Shown piece by piece: positions 20,729 through 29,987 of a DNA stretch of 64,000 nucleotides. A program made the translations under genes and the position numbers. Under the pieces are notes generated by a model. It was not told the DNA's origin. It did no database searches and saw only the letters and a list, made by a program, of their open reading frames with translations. How positions within the stretch are numbered: position 1 is the first letter of the stretch; every line of letters starts with the position of its first letter. The DNA is from Candidatus Ideonella esbjergensis. Lineage in GTDB: Bacteria > Pseudomonadota > Gammaproteobacteria > Burkholderiales > Burkholderiaceae_C. Location of the stretch: positions 105,766 through 169,765 of the forward strand of contig JADJLP010000004.1 of assembly GCA_016710065.1 (NCBI GenBank), read 5' to 3'.

Positions 20729-21439
20729 CTACCGCAGCACCGCCAGCGCGGCATCCATGCCGCCGTGCTCGATGGCCAGCATGGCCTGGTCGCGCACAGC
20801 CGGCTTGCCGTGGTAGGCGATGGACAGGCCGGCCACGCTCATCATGGGCAGGTCGTTGGCACCGTCACCCACGGCGATGGCCTGCTCGGGCGTGATGCCC
20901 ATCAACTCGCACACCTCCAGCAGCACACGGCGCTTTTCGGCGCCGTCCACGATGTCGCCCCAGGGCCGGTCCACCATGCGGCCAGTGAGCTGGCCGTCGG
21001 CGACCTCCAACTGGTTGGCCCGGGCAAAGTCAAGCTGCAGGCGGGCGCGCACGCGCTCGCTGAAGTAGGTGAAGCCACCCGACACCAGCAGGGTCTTGAG
21101 CCCAGCCGCACGGCAGGCCAGCACAAAGGCCTCTACGCCAGGGTTGAGCGAGAGGCGGCGAAGGTATACCTGCTCCAGTGCAGCCAGTGGCACTCCCTTG
21201 AGCAGGGCCACGCGGCGGCGCAGGCTGTCCTTGTAGTCGCTGACCTCTCCGCGCATCGCGGCTTCGGTGATGGCGGCCACTTCGGCCTTGCGGCCCACAG
21301 CCTCGGCGATCTCGTCCACGCACTCGATGTTGATCAGCGTGGAGTCCATGTCAAAGGCCACCAGCCTGAAATCAGCCAGCTTCAGGGGCGGGGTGATGCC
21401 ACGGACGAAAACGCCCGGCGAAAATTCGGTAGCGGTCAT
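20729..21439 (-). CDS. serB: Phosphoserine phosphatase SerB
   Basis: A 236-residue HAD-superfamily phosphatase from the ATG at 21439 (MTATEFSPGV). The upstream in-frame extension to 21544 overlaps a dispersed palindromic repeat and is rejected. Motif I is FDMDSTLI (nucleophile and acid aspartates), motif II is LLVSGGFTYF, and motif III is VGDGANDLPMM preceded by a conserved lysine (AEKRRVL). It removes phosphate from phosphoserine in the last step of serine synthesis. The N-terminal ACT-type extension of E. coli SerB is mostly absent, as in many betaproteobacterial forms. It is upstream of the receiver/CheW gene on the same strand. Confidence 0.93.
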   Translation of the reverse strand: MTATEFSPGVFVRGITPPLKLADFRLVAFDMDSTLINIECVDEIAEAVGRKAEVAAITEAAMRGEVSDYKDSLRRRVALLKGVPLAALEQVYLRRLSLNPGVEAFVLACRAAGLKTLLVSGGFTYFSERVRARLQLDFARANQLEVADGQLTGRMVDRPWGDIVDGAEKRRVLLEVCELMGITPEQAIAVGDGANDLPMMSVAGLSIAYHGKPAVRDQAMLAIEHGGMDAALAVLR

Positions 21440-21540
21440 GCGCGCCGATTGTCCCCGACAAACGCGGGCCGGACTCGCGCCCAGGGCGGTCAAGAACAGG
21501 GGAGCAACGCAGCGCGGGTCATTCCCGCGCGCACTCCCCG

Positions 21541-21606
21541 TCATTCCCGCGAAGGCGGGAATCCATGCTGTGGTGGGCCCGGGACTCCCGCCTTCGCGGG
21601 AGTGAC
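21541..21606. repeat. Paired palindromic repeat (REP-like), copy 1
   Basis: Two inverted copies of a hairpin unit flank an 18-nt spacer. The first, at 21541-21565, reads tcattcccgcgaaggcggga and on. The second, at 21583-21606, is its approximate reverse complement, with core cccgccttcgcggg. Each unit folds on itself and the pair can also fold together. A related pair lies at 27681-27757. The arrangement resembles REP/BIME-type extragenic elements found throughout proteobacteria. It sits between serB and the chemoreceptor gene, outside any reading frame. Confidence 0.8.
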
Positions 21607-21628
21607 GAAAAAGGTGCGAGAGTGACGA

Positions 21629-22744
21629 TCAGGCTTCGATCTTGAACTGGCCCACGGCGCTGGTGAGCTGGCCCGACTGCCCGCGCAGCGATTGCGCGGC
21701 GGCCGCGACCTGTTCCACCAGGGCGGCGTTCTGCTGTGTGACGTCGTCGATCTGGGCGATGGCGGCGTGCACCTGGTCGATGCTCTGGCTCTGCTCGCTG
21801 CCGGCCGAGGCCATCTCGCGCACCAGGGCGGACACCTTGGCCACCCGGCCCAGCAGGTCTTGCATGGTCTGCCCGGCTTCACCCACCAGGGTGCTGCCAG
21901 CGTCCACCTTCTCGGTCGAATCGCCGATCAGGGTCTTGATCTCGCGCGCCGCGCTGGCACTGCGCTGGGCCAGTGCCCGCACCTCGCCAGCCACCACGGC
22001 AAAGCCGCGACCTTGCTCACCGGCCCGTGCGGCTTCCACCGCAGCGTTGAGCGCCAGGATGTTGGTCTGGAAGGCAATGCCGTCGATCACGCCGATGATC
22101 TCGTTGATGCGGTTGGCGCTGGTGTGGATGTCCTGCATGCGCTGCACCACCTCGGCCATGATCTGGCCACCCCGGCTGGCCACCTCACGCGCCTGCTCCA
22201 TCTCGCTGCTGGCCTCGCGGGCGCTGCCGGCGTGCTGGCGCACGGTGTCGGCCAGCTGGTTCATGGTGCTGGCGGTTTGCTCCAACGCGGCGGCCTGGTT
22301 CTCGGTGCGGGCCGAGAGATCGTTGTTGCCCTTGGCGATCTCTTCCGACGCCGAGGCCACGCCGTCCACGGTCTGGCGAACTTCCACGATGGTGGAGCGC
22401 AGCTTCTTGCGCATGGCGTTGAGCTCATGGCGCAACCAAGACAGTTCGTCCTTGCCGGGTGATTCGATCTTGGTCTCCAGGTCGCCTTTGGCGATGCGCA
22501 TCACCGCCATGGCCGTGTCTTCCACCGGCGCCTTGATGCTCTGGCGCACGGCCCAACCGCCCACTGTGCCTATCACCGCTCCGGCGACCGAAGCCACCAT
22601 CAACCAGGTGCCGGTGCTGGCTGCGCCGTACTCGGTGAGCAGCCAGCCGCCACCGCCACCGCAGGCCAGCAGCCACAAGGCCATGATGAGAAAGCCTATC
22701 GTCACTCGATTGGCCTGGCTGGTTTGGCGCAGCAGATTTTCCAT
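21629..22744 (-). CDS. Methyl-accepting chemotaxis protein without periplasmic domain
   Basis: A 371-residue chemoreceptor. Two hydrophobic helices at about residues 15-35 and 44-64 are separated by only about 10 residues ([10 protein letters not shown]), so there is no periplasmic ligand domain. A HAMP segment follows ([20 protein letters not shown]), then a long methylated coiled coil. The highly conserved tip is present: [20 protein letters not shown], then [17 protein letters not shown]. The C-terminal CheR-binding pentapeptide is absent. It would signal to CheA/CheW, perhaps in response to membrane state, internal energy or a partner protein. Its neighbour 1 kb away encodes a CheW-like protein. 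No che operon lies in the window. Confidence 0.9.
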   Translation of the reverse strand: MENLLRQTSQANRVTIGFLIMALWLLACGGGGGWLLTEYGAASTGTWLMVASVAGAVIGTVGGWAVRQSIKAPVEDTAMAVMRIAKGDLETKIESPGKDELSWLRHELNAMRKKLRSTIVEVRQTVDGVASASEEIAKGNNDLSARTENQAAALEQTASTMNQLADTVRQHAGSAREASSEMEQAREVASRGGQIMAEVVQRMQDIHTSANRINEIIGVIDGIAFQTNILALNAAVEAARAGEQGRGFAVVAGEVRALAQRSASAAREIKTLIGDSTEKVDAGSTLVGEAGQTMQDLLGRVAKVSALVREMASAGSEQSQSIDQVHAAIAQIDDVTQQNAALVEQVAAAAQSLRGQSGQLTSAVGQFKIEA

Positions 22745-22888
22745 GCTTGTCTCCGGTCAAGGAATGCCCGCGCCGGGTGCTGTACACCCAGCTTGAAATG
22801 TCTGGGCATGGTGGGCCCAGGCGCCTGCGGGTGTCGCCGTGACAAGTGCCGGAATTCACCGGCATCTCGCCGCTCAAGCCCTGGCGGA

Positions 22889-25800
22889 TCAGGCCGAAGA
22901 GGGTTGGCCGAGCGAGCGCAAGATGTCGCGCAAATAGTGCGCGCGCTCGCGCGCCTCGGCCATCTCGCGCTCGATGCGCAGCTTGTCGTTGCCGCCCAGT
23001 TTCACATTGCGGTTGCGCTGCACCAGCTCAATGATCTTGCCGGTGTCCACCGGCGCGCCGGGCTTGAAGGTGATGCTCATCAGCTTTGGCGATGCATCGA
23101 TCTTCAGCACGCCGTAGGCCTTGGCCTGGATGCGCAGGCGGTGGGTGTCGAACAAGGTCTGGCCCTGGGGTGGCAGCTTGCCGAACCGGTCGGTCACTTC
23201 CTCCAGCAACCGGTCCAGCTCGTCGGGCTTATCGGCACTGGACAGGCGCTTGTAGAAACTCAACCGCGTGTGCACGTCGCCGCAATAGGCGTCTGGCAGC
23301 AGGGCCGGGGCGTGCAGGTTGATCTCGGTGGTGGCGCCAAAAACAGCAGAATTGGGGCTGAGCAGGTCGGGCTCCTCGCCGTTCTTCAGCGCTCGCACGG
23401 CCTCGCTCAGCATCTCGTTGTAGAGCTGGAAGCCCACTTCCATCATGTTGCCGCTCTGGTGGTCGCCCAGCACCTCGCCCGCGCCGCGTATCTCCAGGTC
23501 GTGCATGGCCAGGTAGAAGCCCGAGCCCAGCTCCTCCATCTCCTGGATGGCTTCGAGCCGCTGGGCGGCCTGCTTGGTCAGCCCCTCCACGTCGGGCACC
23601 AGCAGGTAGGCATAGGCCTGGTGGTGGCTGCGGCCCACGCGGCCGCGCAACTGGTGCAACTGGGCCAGGCCGAACTTGTCGGCCCGGGCGATGACGATGG
23701 TGTTGGCGGTGGCCACGTCGATGCCGGTCTCGATGATGGTGGAGCACAGCAGCAGGTTGAAGCGCTGCGCGGTGAAGTCGCGCATCACGTGCTCCAGCTC
23801 GCGCTCGGGCATCTGGCCGTGGGCCACGGCGATGCGCGCCTCGGGGATCAGTTCTTCGAGCGCCTGCTTGCGGTTCTGGATGGTCTCGACCTCGTTGTGC
23901 AGGAAGTACACCTGCCCGCCGCGCTTGAGCTCACGCAGCACGGCTTCCCGGATGGTGCCCTTGCCCTCGTTGCGCACAAAGGTCTTGATGGCCAGGCGGC
24001 GCTGCGGCGCGGTGGCGATGACGCTCAGGTCGCGCAGGCCCTCCAGCGCCATGCCCAGCGTGCGGGGGATGGGCGTGGCGGTGAGGGTGAGCACGTCCAC
24101 CTCGGCACGCATGGCCTTGATGGCCTCCTTGTGGCGCACGCCAAAGCGGTGCTCCTCGTCGATCACCAGCAGGCCCAGGCGCTTGAACTTCACGTCCTTG
24201 CTGAGCAACTTGTGGGTGCCGACCACGATGTCGATGGTGCCGGCCTCGATGCCTTCCAGCGCCGCCTTCACCTCCTTGGCGGTGCGGAAGCGACTCAGCT
24301 CGGCCACTTTTACGGGCCACTTGCCGAAGCGGTCGACGATGGTTTGGTAATGCTGCTCGGCCAGCAGCGTGGTGGGCGCCAGGATGGCCACCTGCTTGCC
24401 GCCGATGACCGAGACAAAGGCCGCACGCAGGGCGACCTCAGTCTTACCAAAGCCCACGTCGCCGCAGACCAGGCGGTCCATGGGCTTGGGGCTGACCATG
24501 TCTTGAATGACAGCGTGAATGGCGGCGCGCTGGTCGGCGGTTTCTTCAAAGCCGAAGCTGGCGGCAAAGGCCTCGTAATCGTGCGCCGAGTAGCGGTGGG
24601 CCATGCCTTCACGCGCTGCGCGCAGGGCGTAGAGGTTCAGCAGCTCGGCGGCCGTGTCGCGCACCTGCTCGGCGGCCCTGCGCTTGGCCTTGTCCCACTG
24701 CGGAGAGCCCAGCTTGTGAAGCGGCGCTTCTTCGGCGCTCACACCGGTGTAGCGGCTGATCAGGTGCAACTGCGCCACGGGCACATAGAGCGTGGCCTTG
24801 TCGGCGTATTCCAGGTGCAGAAATTCGCTGGGGCCATCGCCGAGATCGATGTGGATCAGCCCGCAGTAGCGGCCGATGCCGTGGGCCGAGTGCACCACCG
24901 GGTCGCTTAACCGAAGCTCCGAGAGATCCTTGATCAGCGCCTCGACGTTGCTGGTCTGCTCTTGCTTGCGGTGGCGCCGGCGCGCGGTGGGGGCGCTGGC
25001 GAACAGCTCGGTTTCGGTGAGGAACTGGATGGTGATGCCATCGGCGGGCTCGTGCCAGAAGAAGCCCGAAGCCAGCGGCGCGGCGGTGATGGCCACCTTC
25101 TCGTCGCTGGCTTCAAACTCGTCCAGCGAGGCCACGCTGGGCACGCTGATCTTGTGGTCACGCAGCATCTCCAGCAGGCTCTCGCGCCGGCCTTCGCTCT
25201 CGGCCAGCAGCAGCACGCGGTGGGGCGTGGTGGCCAGATGCTTTTCCAGCGCCGAGAGCGGTTCGGTGCTGCCACGGTCGGCCGAGATGTCGGGCAGGGG
25301 CCGCGCCCAGTCGGTCGGTTCACTGCCCCGCAGCACCAAGGTGGCATGGGCGCCGGCGCGGGCAAAGAACTCGTCGGTCTTCAGGTAGATGGCTTCGGGC
25401 GGTAGGATGGGGCGGTCGGGGTCGTGCTGCAAGAAGCGGTGGCGCTCCTTGGTGTCGGCGGCAAAGCGCTGCAGCGCCTCGTCCACCTCGCCGTGCAGCA
25501 CCAGGCCGGCGCCGGCACCAAAGTAGTCGAATACCGTGGCCGTGTCGTCAAAGAACAGCGGCAGGTAGTACTCGATGCCCGCAGTGGCGATGCCTTGCGC
25601 GATGTCCTTGTAGATGCGGCTCTTGGTCGGGTCGCCCTCCAGCAGTTCGCGCCAGCGCTGGCGGAACTTGGTGCGCGCCGCATCGTCCATGGGGAACTCG
25701 CGGCCCGGCAGCAACCGCACCTCGGGCACCGGGTAGAGGCTGCGCTGGCTGTCGGGGTCGAAGGTGCGGATCGAGTCGATCTCGTTGTCGAACAGGTCCA

Positions 25801-26341
25801 CGCGGTAAGGCACGGTGGAGCCCATGGGGAACAGATCGATCAGGCCGCCGCGCACCGCGTACTCGCCTGGCGACACCACTTGGCTCACATGGCTGTAGCC
25901 GGCCAGGGTGAGTTGGTGCTTCAGCGCCGCTTCGTCGAGCCGGGTCTTTTGCTTGAACGAGAAGGTGGTGCCGGCCAGAAAGCTGGGCGGTGCCAGCCGC
26001 GTGAGGGCGGTGGTGGCGGGCAGCAGCACCACGTCCACCTCGCCCTGATGGATGCGCCACAGCGTGGCCAGGCGCTCGCTGATCAGGTCCTGGTGGGGGC
26101 TGAAGCTGTCGTAAGGCAGGGTCTCCCAGTCCGGGAACACGGCCACTCGCAGGCCCGGCGCGAAGAAGGGCAGTTCATCGGCCAGGCGCTGGCTGTCGCC
26201 GGGGTCGGCGGTGACGATGGCCAGCAGTTTCTTCTGTGCCAGCAGCGCCTGGGCATGCCGCGCCAGCAACAGGGCGTCGGCCGAGCCGGTTGGGCGGGGC
26301 AGGGTGAATCGTTTGCCGGGGGCGATGGAAGGCAGGAGCAT
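22889..26341 (-). CDS. mfd: Transcription-repair coupling factor
   Basis: A 1150-residue Mfd, normal for the family, from the ATG at 26341 (MLLPSIAPGKRF). The upstream in-frame extension is Arg/Cys/Pro-rich and not plausible. The N-terminal third is the UvrB-like UvrA-binding module. The RNA polymerase interaction domain follows (around DPVVHSAHGIGRYCGLIHID). The RecG-like translocase has Walker A VCGDVGFGKTEVALRAAF, DEEH box LVIDEEHRFGVRHKE, motif III TLTATPIPRTL and motif VI QLRGRVGRS. It dislodges polymerase stalled at DNA lesions and recruits UvrAB. It is divergent from ispD across 83 nt. Confidence 0.96.
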   Translation of the reverse strand: MLLPSIAPGKRFTLPRPTGSADALLLARHAQALLAQKKLLAIVTADPGDSQRLADELPFFAPGLRVAVFPDWETLPYDSFSPHQDLISERLATLWRIHQGEVDVVLLPATTALTRLAPPSFLAGTTFSFKQKTRLDEAALKHQLTLAGYSHVSQVVSPGEYAVRGGLIDLFPMGSTVPYRVDLFDNEIDSIRTFDPDSQRSLYPVPEVRLLPGREFPMDDAARTKFRQRWRELLEGDPTKSRIYKDIAQGIATAGIEYYLPLFFDDTATVFDYFGAGAGLVLHGEVDEALQRFAADTKERHRFLQHDPDRPILPPEAIYLKTDEFFARAGAHATLVLRGSEPTDWARPLPDISADRGSTEPLSALEKHLATTPHRVLLLAESEGRRESLLEMLRDHKISVPSVASLDEFEASDEKVAITAAPLASGFFWHEPADGITIQFLTETELFASAPTARRRHRKQEQTSNVEALIKDLSELRLSDPVVHSAHGIGRYCGLIHIDLGDGPSEFLHLEYADKATLYVPVAQLHLISRYTGVSAEEAPLHKLGSPQWDKAKRRAAEQVRDTAAELLNLYALRAAREGMAHRYSAHDYEAFAASFGFEETADQRAAIHAVIQDMVSPKPMDRLVCGDVGFGKTEVALRAAFVSVIGGKQVAILAPTTLLAEQHYQTIVDRFGKWPVKVAELSRFRTAKEVKAALEGIEAGTIDIVVGTHKLLSKDVKFKRLGLLVIDEEHRFGVRHKEAIKAMRAEVDVLTLTATPIPRTLGMALEGLRDLSVIATAPQRRLAIKTFVRNEGKGTIREAVLRELKRGGQVYFLHNEVETIQNRKQALEELIPEARIAVAHGQMPERELEHVMRDFTAQRFNLLLCSTIIETGIDVATANTIVIARADKFGLAQLHQLRGRVGRSHHQAYAYLLVPDVEGLTKQAAQRLEAIQEMEELGSGFYLAMHDLEIRGAGEVLGDHQSGNMMEVGFQLYNEMLSEAVRALKNGEEPDLLSPNSAVFGATTEINLHAPALLPDAYCGDVHTRLSFYKRLSSADKPDELDRLLEEVTDRFGKLPPQGQTLFDTHRLRIQAKAYGVLKIDASPKLMSITFKPGAPVDTGKIIELVQRNRNVKLGGNDKLRIEREMAEARERAHYLRDILRSLGQPSSA

Positions 26342-26410
26342 GGGATGCAGGCAGCAGAAATAGCAACACGCCCCGGAGCGCGAACTCGGGGGCGTTGAAG
26401 TGGTGGATTC

Positions 26411-26416
26411 TAGAAT
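26411..26416 (+). promoter_or_regulatory. -10 box TAGAAT directly before ispD
   Basis: TAGAAT at 26411-26416 ends 8 nt before the ispD ATG at 26425. With usual spacing the transcript would begin at or within a base or two of the start codon, giving a leaderless mRNA. No clear -35 is seen 17 bp upstream. Similar TAGAAT boxes precede ratA, phaR and hipB. Confidence 0.5.
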
Positions 26417-26424
26417 CGCCCCCA

Positions 26425-27147
26425 ATGACCAACTACACCGCCGGGGCGGAGCCCCGCCACTTTGCCCTGGTGCCCTGTGCAGGCGTGGGCAGCCGGGCCG
26501 GCACCGCCGGCCCCAAGCAGTACGAGACTGTGGCCGGGCAAAGCGTGGTGGCCCGCACGCTGGCCGCGCTGGCACAGGTGCCCGAATTGGTGGCCACTCT
26601 GGTGGTGCTCTCGCCCGACGACGAGCAATTCGAGCGCCACGCCCCCGCGTTTCAGGGCGCGCGTGCCTGGATGGCCCGCTGTGGCGGCGCTACCCGCGCC
26701 GAGACGGTGGCCAGTGGCTTGCAAGTGCTGCGTGAGCACGGCGTGCAGCCGCATGACTGGGTGCTGGTGCACGACGCCGCGCGCTGCCTGGTCCGCCCTG
26801 AGTGGGTACAGCGGCTGATGCTTGAATGTGCCGACGACGAGGTGGGGGGCCTGCTGGCCCTGCCGGTGGCCGACACGCTGAAAGACGAGCAGGATGGCCG
26901 CGTGGTCGCCACCGTGGACCGCTGCGGCAAATGGGCCGCGCAGACGCCGCAGATGTTCCGCTGGGGCCTGTTGGCTGGCGCACTGGCCCACGCTGGCGAC
27001 GGCGTGACCGACGAGGCCAGTGCCGTGGAGGCCCTGGGCCACCACCCCAAGCTGGTGCGCGGCGATTTTGAGAACTTCAAGCTGACCTGGCCGGGCGACT
27101 TTGCCCTGGCCCAGCGACTGCTCAGCACCCTGGAAGCTTCCGCATGA
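26425..27147 (+). CDS. ispD: 2-C-methyl-D-erythritol 4-phosphate cytidylyltransferase
   Basis: A 240-residue IspD from the ATG at 26425 ([13 protein letters not shown]). The CTP-binding signature is [20 protein letters not shown], with the conserved basic residues. The conserved [11 protein letters not shown] and the later [10 protein letters not shown] and [11 protein letters not shown] segments are intact. It makes CDP-methylerythritol in the non-mevalonate isoprenoid pathway. Its stop overlaps the ATG of ispF (ATGA), the common ispDF operon. No Shine-Dalgarno sequence precedes it, in keeping with the -10 box located 8 nt upstream. Confidence 0.95.
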   Translation: MTNYTAGAEPRHFALVPCAGVGSRAGTAGPKQYETVAGQSVVARTLAALAQVPELVATLVVLSPDDEQFERHAPAFQGARAWMARCGGATRAETVASGLQVLREHGVQPHDWVLVHDAARCLVRPEWVQRLMLECADDEVGGLLALPVADTLKDEQDGRVVATVDRCGKWAAQTPQMFRWGLLAGALAHAGDGVTDEASAVEALGHHPKLVRGDFENFKLTWPGDFALAQRLLSTLEASA

Positions 27148-27656
27148 CCACCGCCCCACCACATTGCCGCCCCTGCCAGCCCTGCGCGTGGGCGAAGGCT
27201 GGGACACCCATGCCCCTGGTGACGGGCCGACCGCTCATTCTGGGCGGGGTCGCCATTCCCCACAGCCACGGCCTGCTGGGCCACTCGGACGCCGACGCGC
27301 TGTTGCACGCCATCACCGACGCCATCCTGGGTGGCGCGGCGCTGGGCGATATCGGCCAGCACTTTCCGGACTCGGCGGCAGAGTTCAGGGGCGCCAACTC
27401 TGTGCTGCTGCTGACCGAGGCGGCGCGCCGCGTGCGCGAGGCCGGCTGGGCGGTGGTGAACGTGGACAGCACCATCGTGGCCCAGGCGCCCAAGATGGCG
27501 CCGCACATCCCGGCCATGGTGGCCTGCATCGCGCGCGCGCTTGGTGTTTCGCCCGATTGCGTCAATGTGAAGGCCAAGACCGCAGAGGCCATGGGGCCGG
27601 TGGGTGAGGGTAGGGCGATCGAGGCCCGGGCGGTGTGCTTGTTGGGCAAAGCCTGA
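27144..27656 (+). CDS. ispF: 2-C-methyl-D-erythritol 2,4-cyclodiphosphate synthase (N-terminal frameshift)
   Basis: An IspF of about 165 residues. The body is intact: [20 protein letters not shown], then [11 protein letters not shown] and [14 protein letters not shown], ending [12 protein letters not shown]. The first 25 residues of the uninterrupted frame do not look like IspF. The expected [10 protein letters not shown], with the zinc-binding Asp-x-His pair, is encoded in another frame just upstream. Removing one C from the run at 27213-27216 joins it to [11 protein letters not shown]. The true start may be the ATG overlapping ispD (with a second compensating indel) or a TTG at 27164. IspF is essential where this pathway is the only one, so an error is likelier than a real loss. 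Confidence 0.88.
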   Translation: MTTAPPHCRPCQPCAWAKAGTPMPLVTGRPLILGGVAIPHSHGLLGHSDADALLHAITDAILGGAALGDIGQHFPDSAAEFRGANSVLLLTEAARRVREAGWAVVNVDSTIVAQAPKMAPHIPAMVACIARALGVSPDCVNVKAKTAEAMGPVGEGRAIEARAVCLLGKA

Positions 27657-27680
27657 GAGCCGTCACACCCGCAACGACCC

Positions 27681-27757
27681 GTCTTGCCCGCGAAAGCGGG
27701 CATCCATGCTTGGCTCAAACCAGTCGAAGCCATGGATTCCCGCTTGCGCGGGAATGA
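27681..27757. repeat. Paired palindromic repeat (REP-like), copy 2
   Basis: This is a second copy of the inverted pair at 21541. The first unit (27681-27705) contains gcccgcgaaagcgggcatcc. The second (27732-27757) contains ggattcccgcttgcgcggga. The two are 26 nt apart. It fills the gap between ispF and the histidine kinase gene, which are convergent, and may act as a bidirectional transcription end or mRNA stabiliser. A partial unit, gcgggaatgac, repeats at 27770-27780. Confidence 0.8.
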
Positions 27758-27787
27758 CGACACAGCGTTGCGGGAATGACGATGGGG

Positions 27788-29117
27788 TCAGGCCGCGCGC
27801 TTGAGCCGGATGTGGGCGATGAGCCCCGAATCGCTGGCGTTGGACAAGGTCAGCTCACCACCGATGCGTTGCAGCGCCTTTTTCACAATGGCCAGGCCCA
27901 GGCCCGCGCCTGTGGCTGCCGTGCGGGCGGTGTCGCCGCGGAAGAAGGGCGTGGTCAGCTGCTGCAGTTTTTCGGGCGGTACGCCGGGGCCGTTGTCGCG
28001 CACGGCGATGATGATGGAGTCGCCGGTCTGCACATGGCTTACTTGCACGCGGGCCACGCCGGATTCCGCACCACGGCCATAGCGGCGCGCGTTCTCGAAC
28101 AGGTTGGAAAAGATGCGGCCCAGGTCGGTGTCGTCACCCCAGACCTTGAGCGTGGGCGGCAGCTTGAGCGGAGATGCGGATCTGCGAGGTGTCGCGAAAG
28201 GCGGTGGCCTCGCGCTCAATGATCTGGGCCAGGTCCACGGCCTGCACGCGGGTTTCTTCCGGCCGCGCGTAGTCCATGAACTTGTCGATGATGTTGTCGA
28301 GCTGGTCGATGTCACTGGCCATGTTGCGACGCGCGTCGTCATCGGCCACGCTGATCTCGGCTTCCAGGCGCAAACGGGCCAGCGGCGTGCGCAGGTCGTG
28401 CGAGATGCCGGCCAGCATGACCGCACGCTCTTCTTCCACCTTGGCCAACTCGCGGGCCATGCGGTTGAAACCGATGTTGACCGTGCGGATCTCGCTGGTC
28501 ATGGTCTGCTCGTCCAGGCTGGAGTCGTATTCGCCTTCGCGGATGCGGCTGGCCGCGAACGAAAGGTCTTTCAGCGGCTGGTTGATCAACCTGGCCACGG
28601 CCACCGAGCCCAGCAAGGTGGCGATCAGCGCGATGGCCACCCAAACCATCCAGGTCTTGGGCGTGAGGGGTTGCAGCCGGTCGTACTCGGCTTGCAGCCA
28701 GTAGGGGTCACGCTCGATGGTGAAGCCCACCCACAGCGCGGTATGGCCATTCACCGAGCGGGCAATGACCGTGTCCTCGCCCAGGCGGGCGCGCAGGTCA
28801 TTGGCCACCAGTCGGGTGAAGCGGTCGGTCTCGAACGGCTCCCAGTTGTCTTTGGGCTCGCGTGGAATCACCCGCACCGCTTCTTGTTCGCTCATGGTTT
28901 TGACCACAGCGACGCGGTTGATACCGTCGGAGTAGCGCAGCGCCGCGCGCGAGAGGTTGACCAAGCTGGCGAGTTGCTGGGCTGCCAGCACCGCGCGGGG
29001 CTCAAACTCGAGCTGGCGCAGCGTGCTGACCCACGCAAAAATGCCGCCGCCCAGCAGCACGCCAAGCAGCACAAAAGTCCGCCAGAACAGCGGAAGAGAG
29101 ATCTTCAGTCTTTTCAA
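27788..29117 (-). CDS. EnvZ-like sensor histidine kinase (one apparent frameshift)
   Basis: A membrane histidine kinase of about 442 residues. A TTG at 29115-29117 is the likely start (KRLKISLPLFWRTF) and overlaps the stop of the regulator gene as TTGA, so the two are translationally coupled. A membrane helix at residues 11-30, a periplasmic domain, a second helix near 180-200, HAMP and the H-box GISHDLRTPLARLRLEAEI follow. The frame then shifts at about 28166-28173. The other frame resumes with LKLPPTLKVWGDDTDLGRI, the N-box LFENARRYG, G1 box DNGPGVPP and G2 box TGAGLGLAIV. Together they form a complete kinase, so the indel is probably an error. The signal it senses is unknown; osmotic or envelope stress is usual for this family. 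Confidence 0.85.
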
Positions 29118-29850
29118 GCGGGTACTTCACTGGGCACAAAAACGTAGCCTACGCCCCAGACCGTCTGGATGTAGCGCGGGTTCGAGGGGTCGGGCTCCAG
29201 CATCTTGCGCAGGCGTGAGATTTGCACGTCCAGGCTGCGGTCAAACGGCTCGAACTCGCGGCCGCGGGCCAACTGGGCCAGCTTGTCGCGCGACAGCGGC
29301 TGGCGCGGGTGGCGCACCAAGGCCTTGAGCATCGAGAACTCGCCGGTGGTGAGCGTGATGGGCTCGCCGTCCTTGGTCAAGCGGCGCTGCGACAGGTCGA
29401 ACTCGAAGGGGCCAAAGTTCACCACCTCGGTGTCCTTGGAGGGCGCTCCGGGCGCTTCCTGGCCGGACGCCGGCGCAGCACGGCGTGGATGCGCGCCAGC
29501 AATTCGCGTGGGTTGAAGGGCTTGGGCAAGTAATCATCGGCGCCCACCTCCAGGCCCACGATGCGGTCCACGTCTTCCACCTTGGCGGTGAGCATGATGA
29601 TGGGCGTTCGGTCGTTGGCCGCGCGAAGGCGCCGGCAGATCGACAGGCCGTCCTCGCCCGGCAGCATCAGATCCAGGATGATCATGTCGATGGTTTCGCG
29701 GGTCAGCACCCTGTTCAGTGCTTTGGCGTCTTCGGCCAGCAGCACGTCGAAGCCCTCCTGGGTCAGGTATTTGCGCAGCAGGTCGCGGATGCGGGCGTCG
29801 TCGTCAACGACAACGATGCGATCCTGGCGGGAGTTGGACGATGCATTCAT
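29114..29850 (-). CDS. ompR: OmpR-family response regulator (one apparent frameshift)
   Basis: A response regulator of about 245 residues starting at the ATG at 29850 (MNASSNSRQDR). The receiver domain is intact: acidic triplet IVVVDDDARIRD, phosphoacceptor in MIILDLMLPGEDG, and lysine in DYLPKPFNPREL. The frame breaks in the interdomain linker at about 29458-29463, where one base seems missing (after RRRPA). The winged-helix domain continues in another frame with VNFGPFEFDLSQRRLTKDG and ends VGYVFVPSEVPA. It is the first gene of the regulator-kinase operon. As written, the receiver frame continues upstream without a stop into bdhA, because of a separate indel there. An 11-bp inverted repeat upstream may be its autoregulatory site. 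Confidence 0.86.
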
Positions 29851-29862
29851 GGTGGCTTCCCA

Positions 29863-29931
29863 ATTTGTAACAGGCGCGATTGTGCGGGGTTTACCCGGCC
29901 GAAAACCGGGCTTTGACCCGCTGTTACAAAT
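29863..29931. promoter_or_regulatory. 11-bp inverted repeat upstream of ompR-like gene
   Basis: atttgtaacag at 29863-29873 and its exact reverse complement ctgttacaaat at 29921-29931 flank a 47-bp spacer. The spacer holds a small cccgg...ccggg hairpin. The TGTAACA/TGTTACA core resembles sites bound by OmpR/RstA-type regulators. The first arm begins 13 nt upstream of the regulator start codon, which suits autoregulation by looping or cooperative binding. No binding evidence exists. Confidence 0.5.
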
Positions 29932-29952
29932 CTTGCTGGCCCGTACGCCGCA

Positions 29953-29975
29953 CGCGATTGAGGGGCTCAATCGCG
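29953..29975 (-). terminator. Hairpin after bdhA
   Basis: A 9-bp perfect stem (cgcgattga at 29953-29961 with tcaatcgcg at 29967-29975, 5-nt loop) lies 12 nt after the reconstructed bdhA stop codon. No T-run follows on the minus strand, so termination strength is uncertain. Its position supports bdhA ending at 29988 and not running on into the regulator. Confidence 0.5.
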
Positions 29976-29987
29976 GGTCTTTGCAGG

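Noticed and set aside
22724..24910. A 728-codon plus-strand frame opposite mfd
   Set aside because: Same reason: it lacks domain signatures and mirrors the third-position GC bias of mfd.
21541..27757. CRISPR array
   Set aside because: The repeats occur as two isolated inverted pairs 6 kb apart with unrelated spacing, not as a regular direct-repeat array; no cas genes are present.
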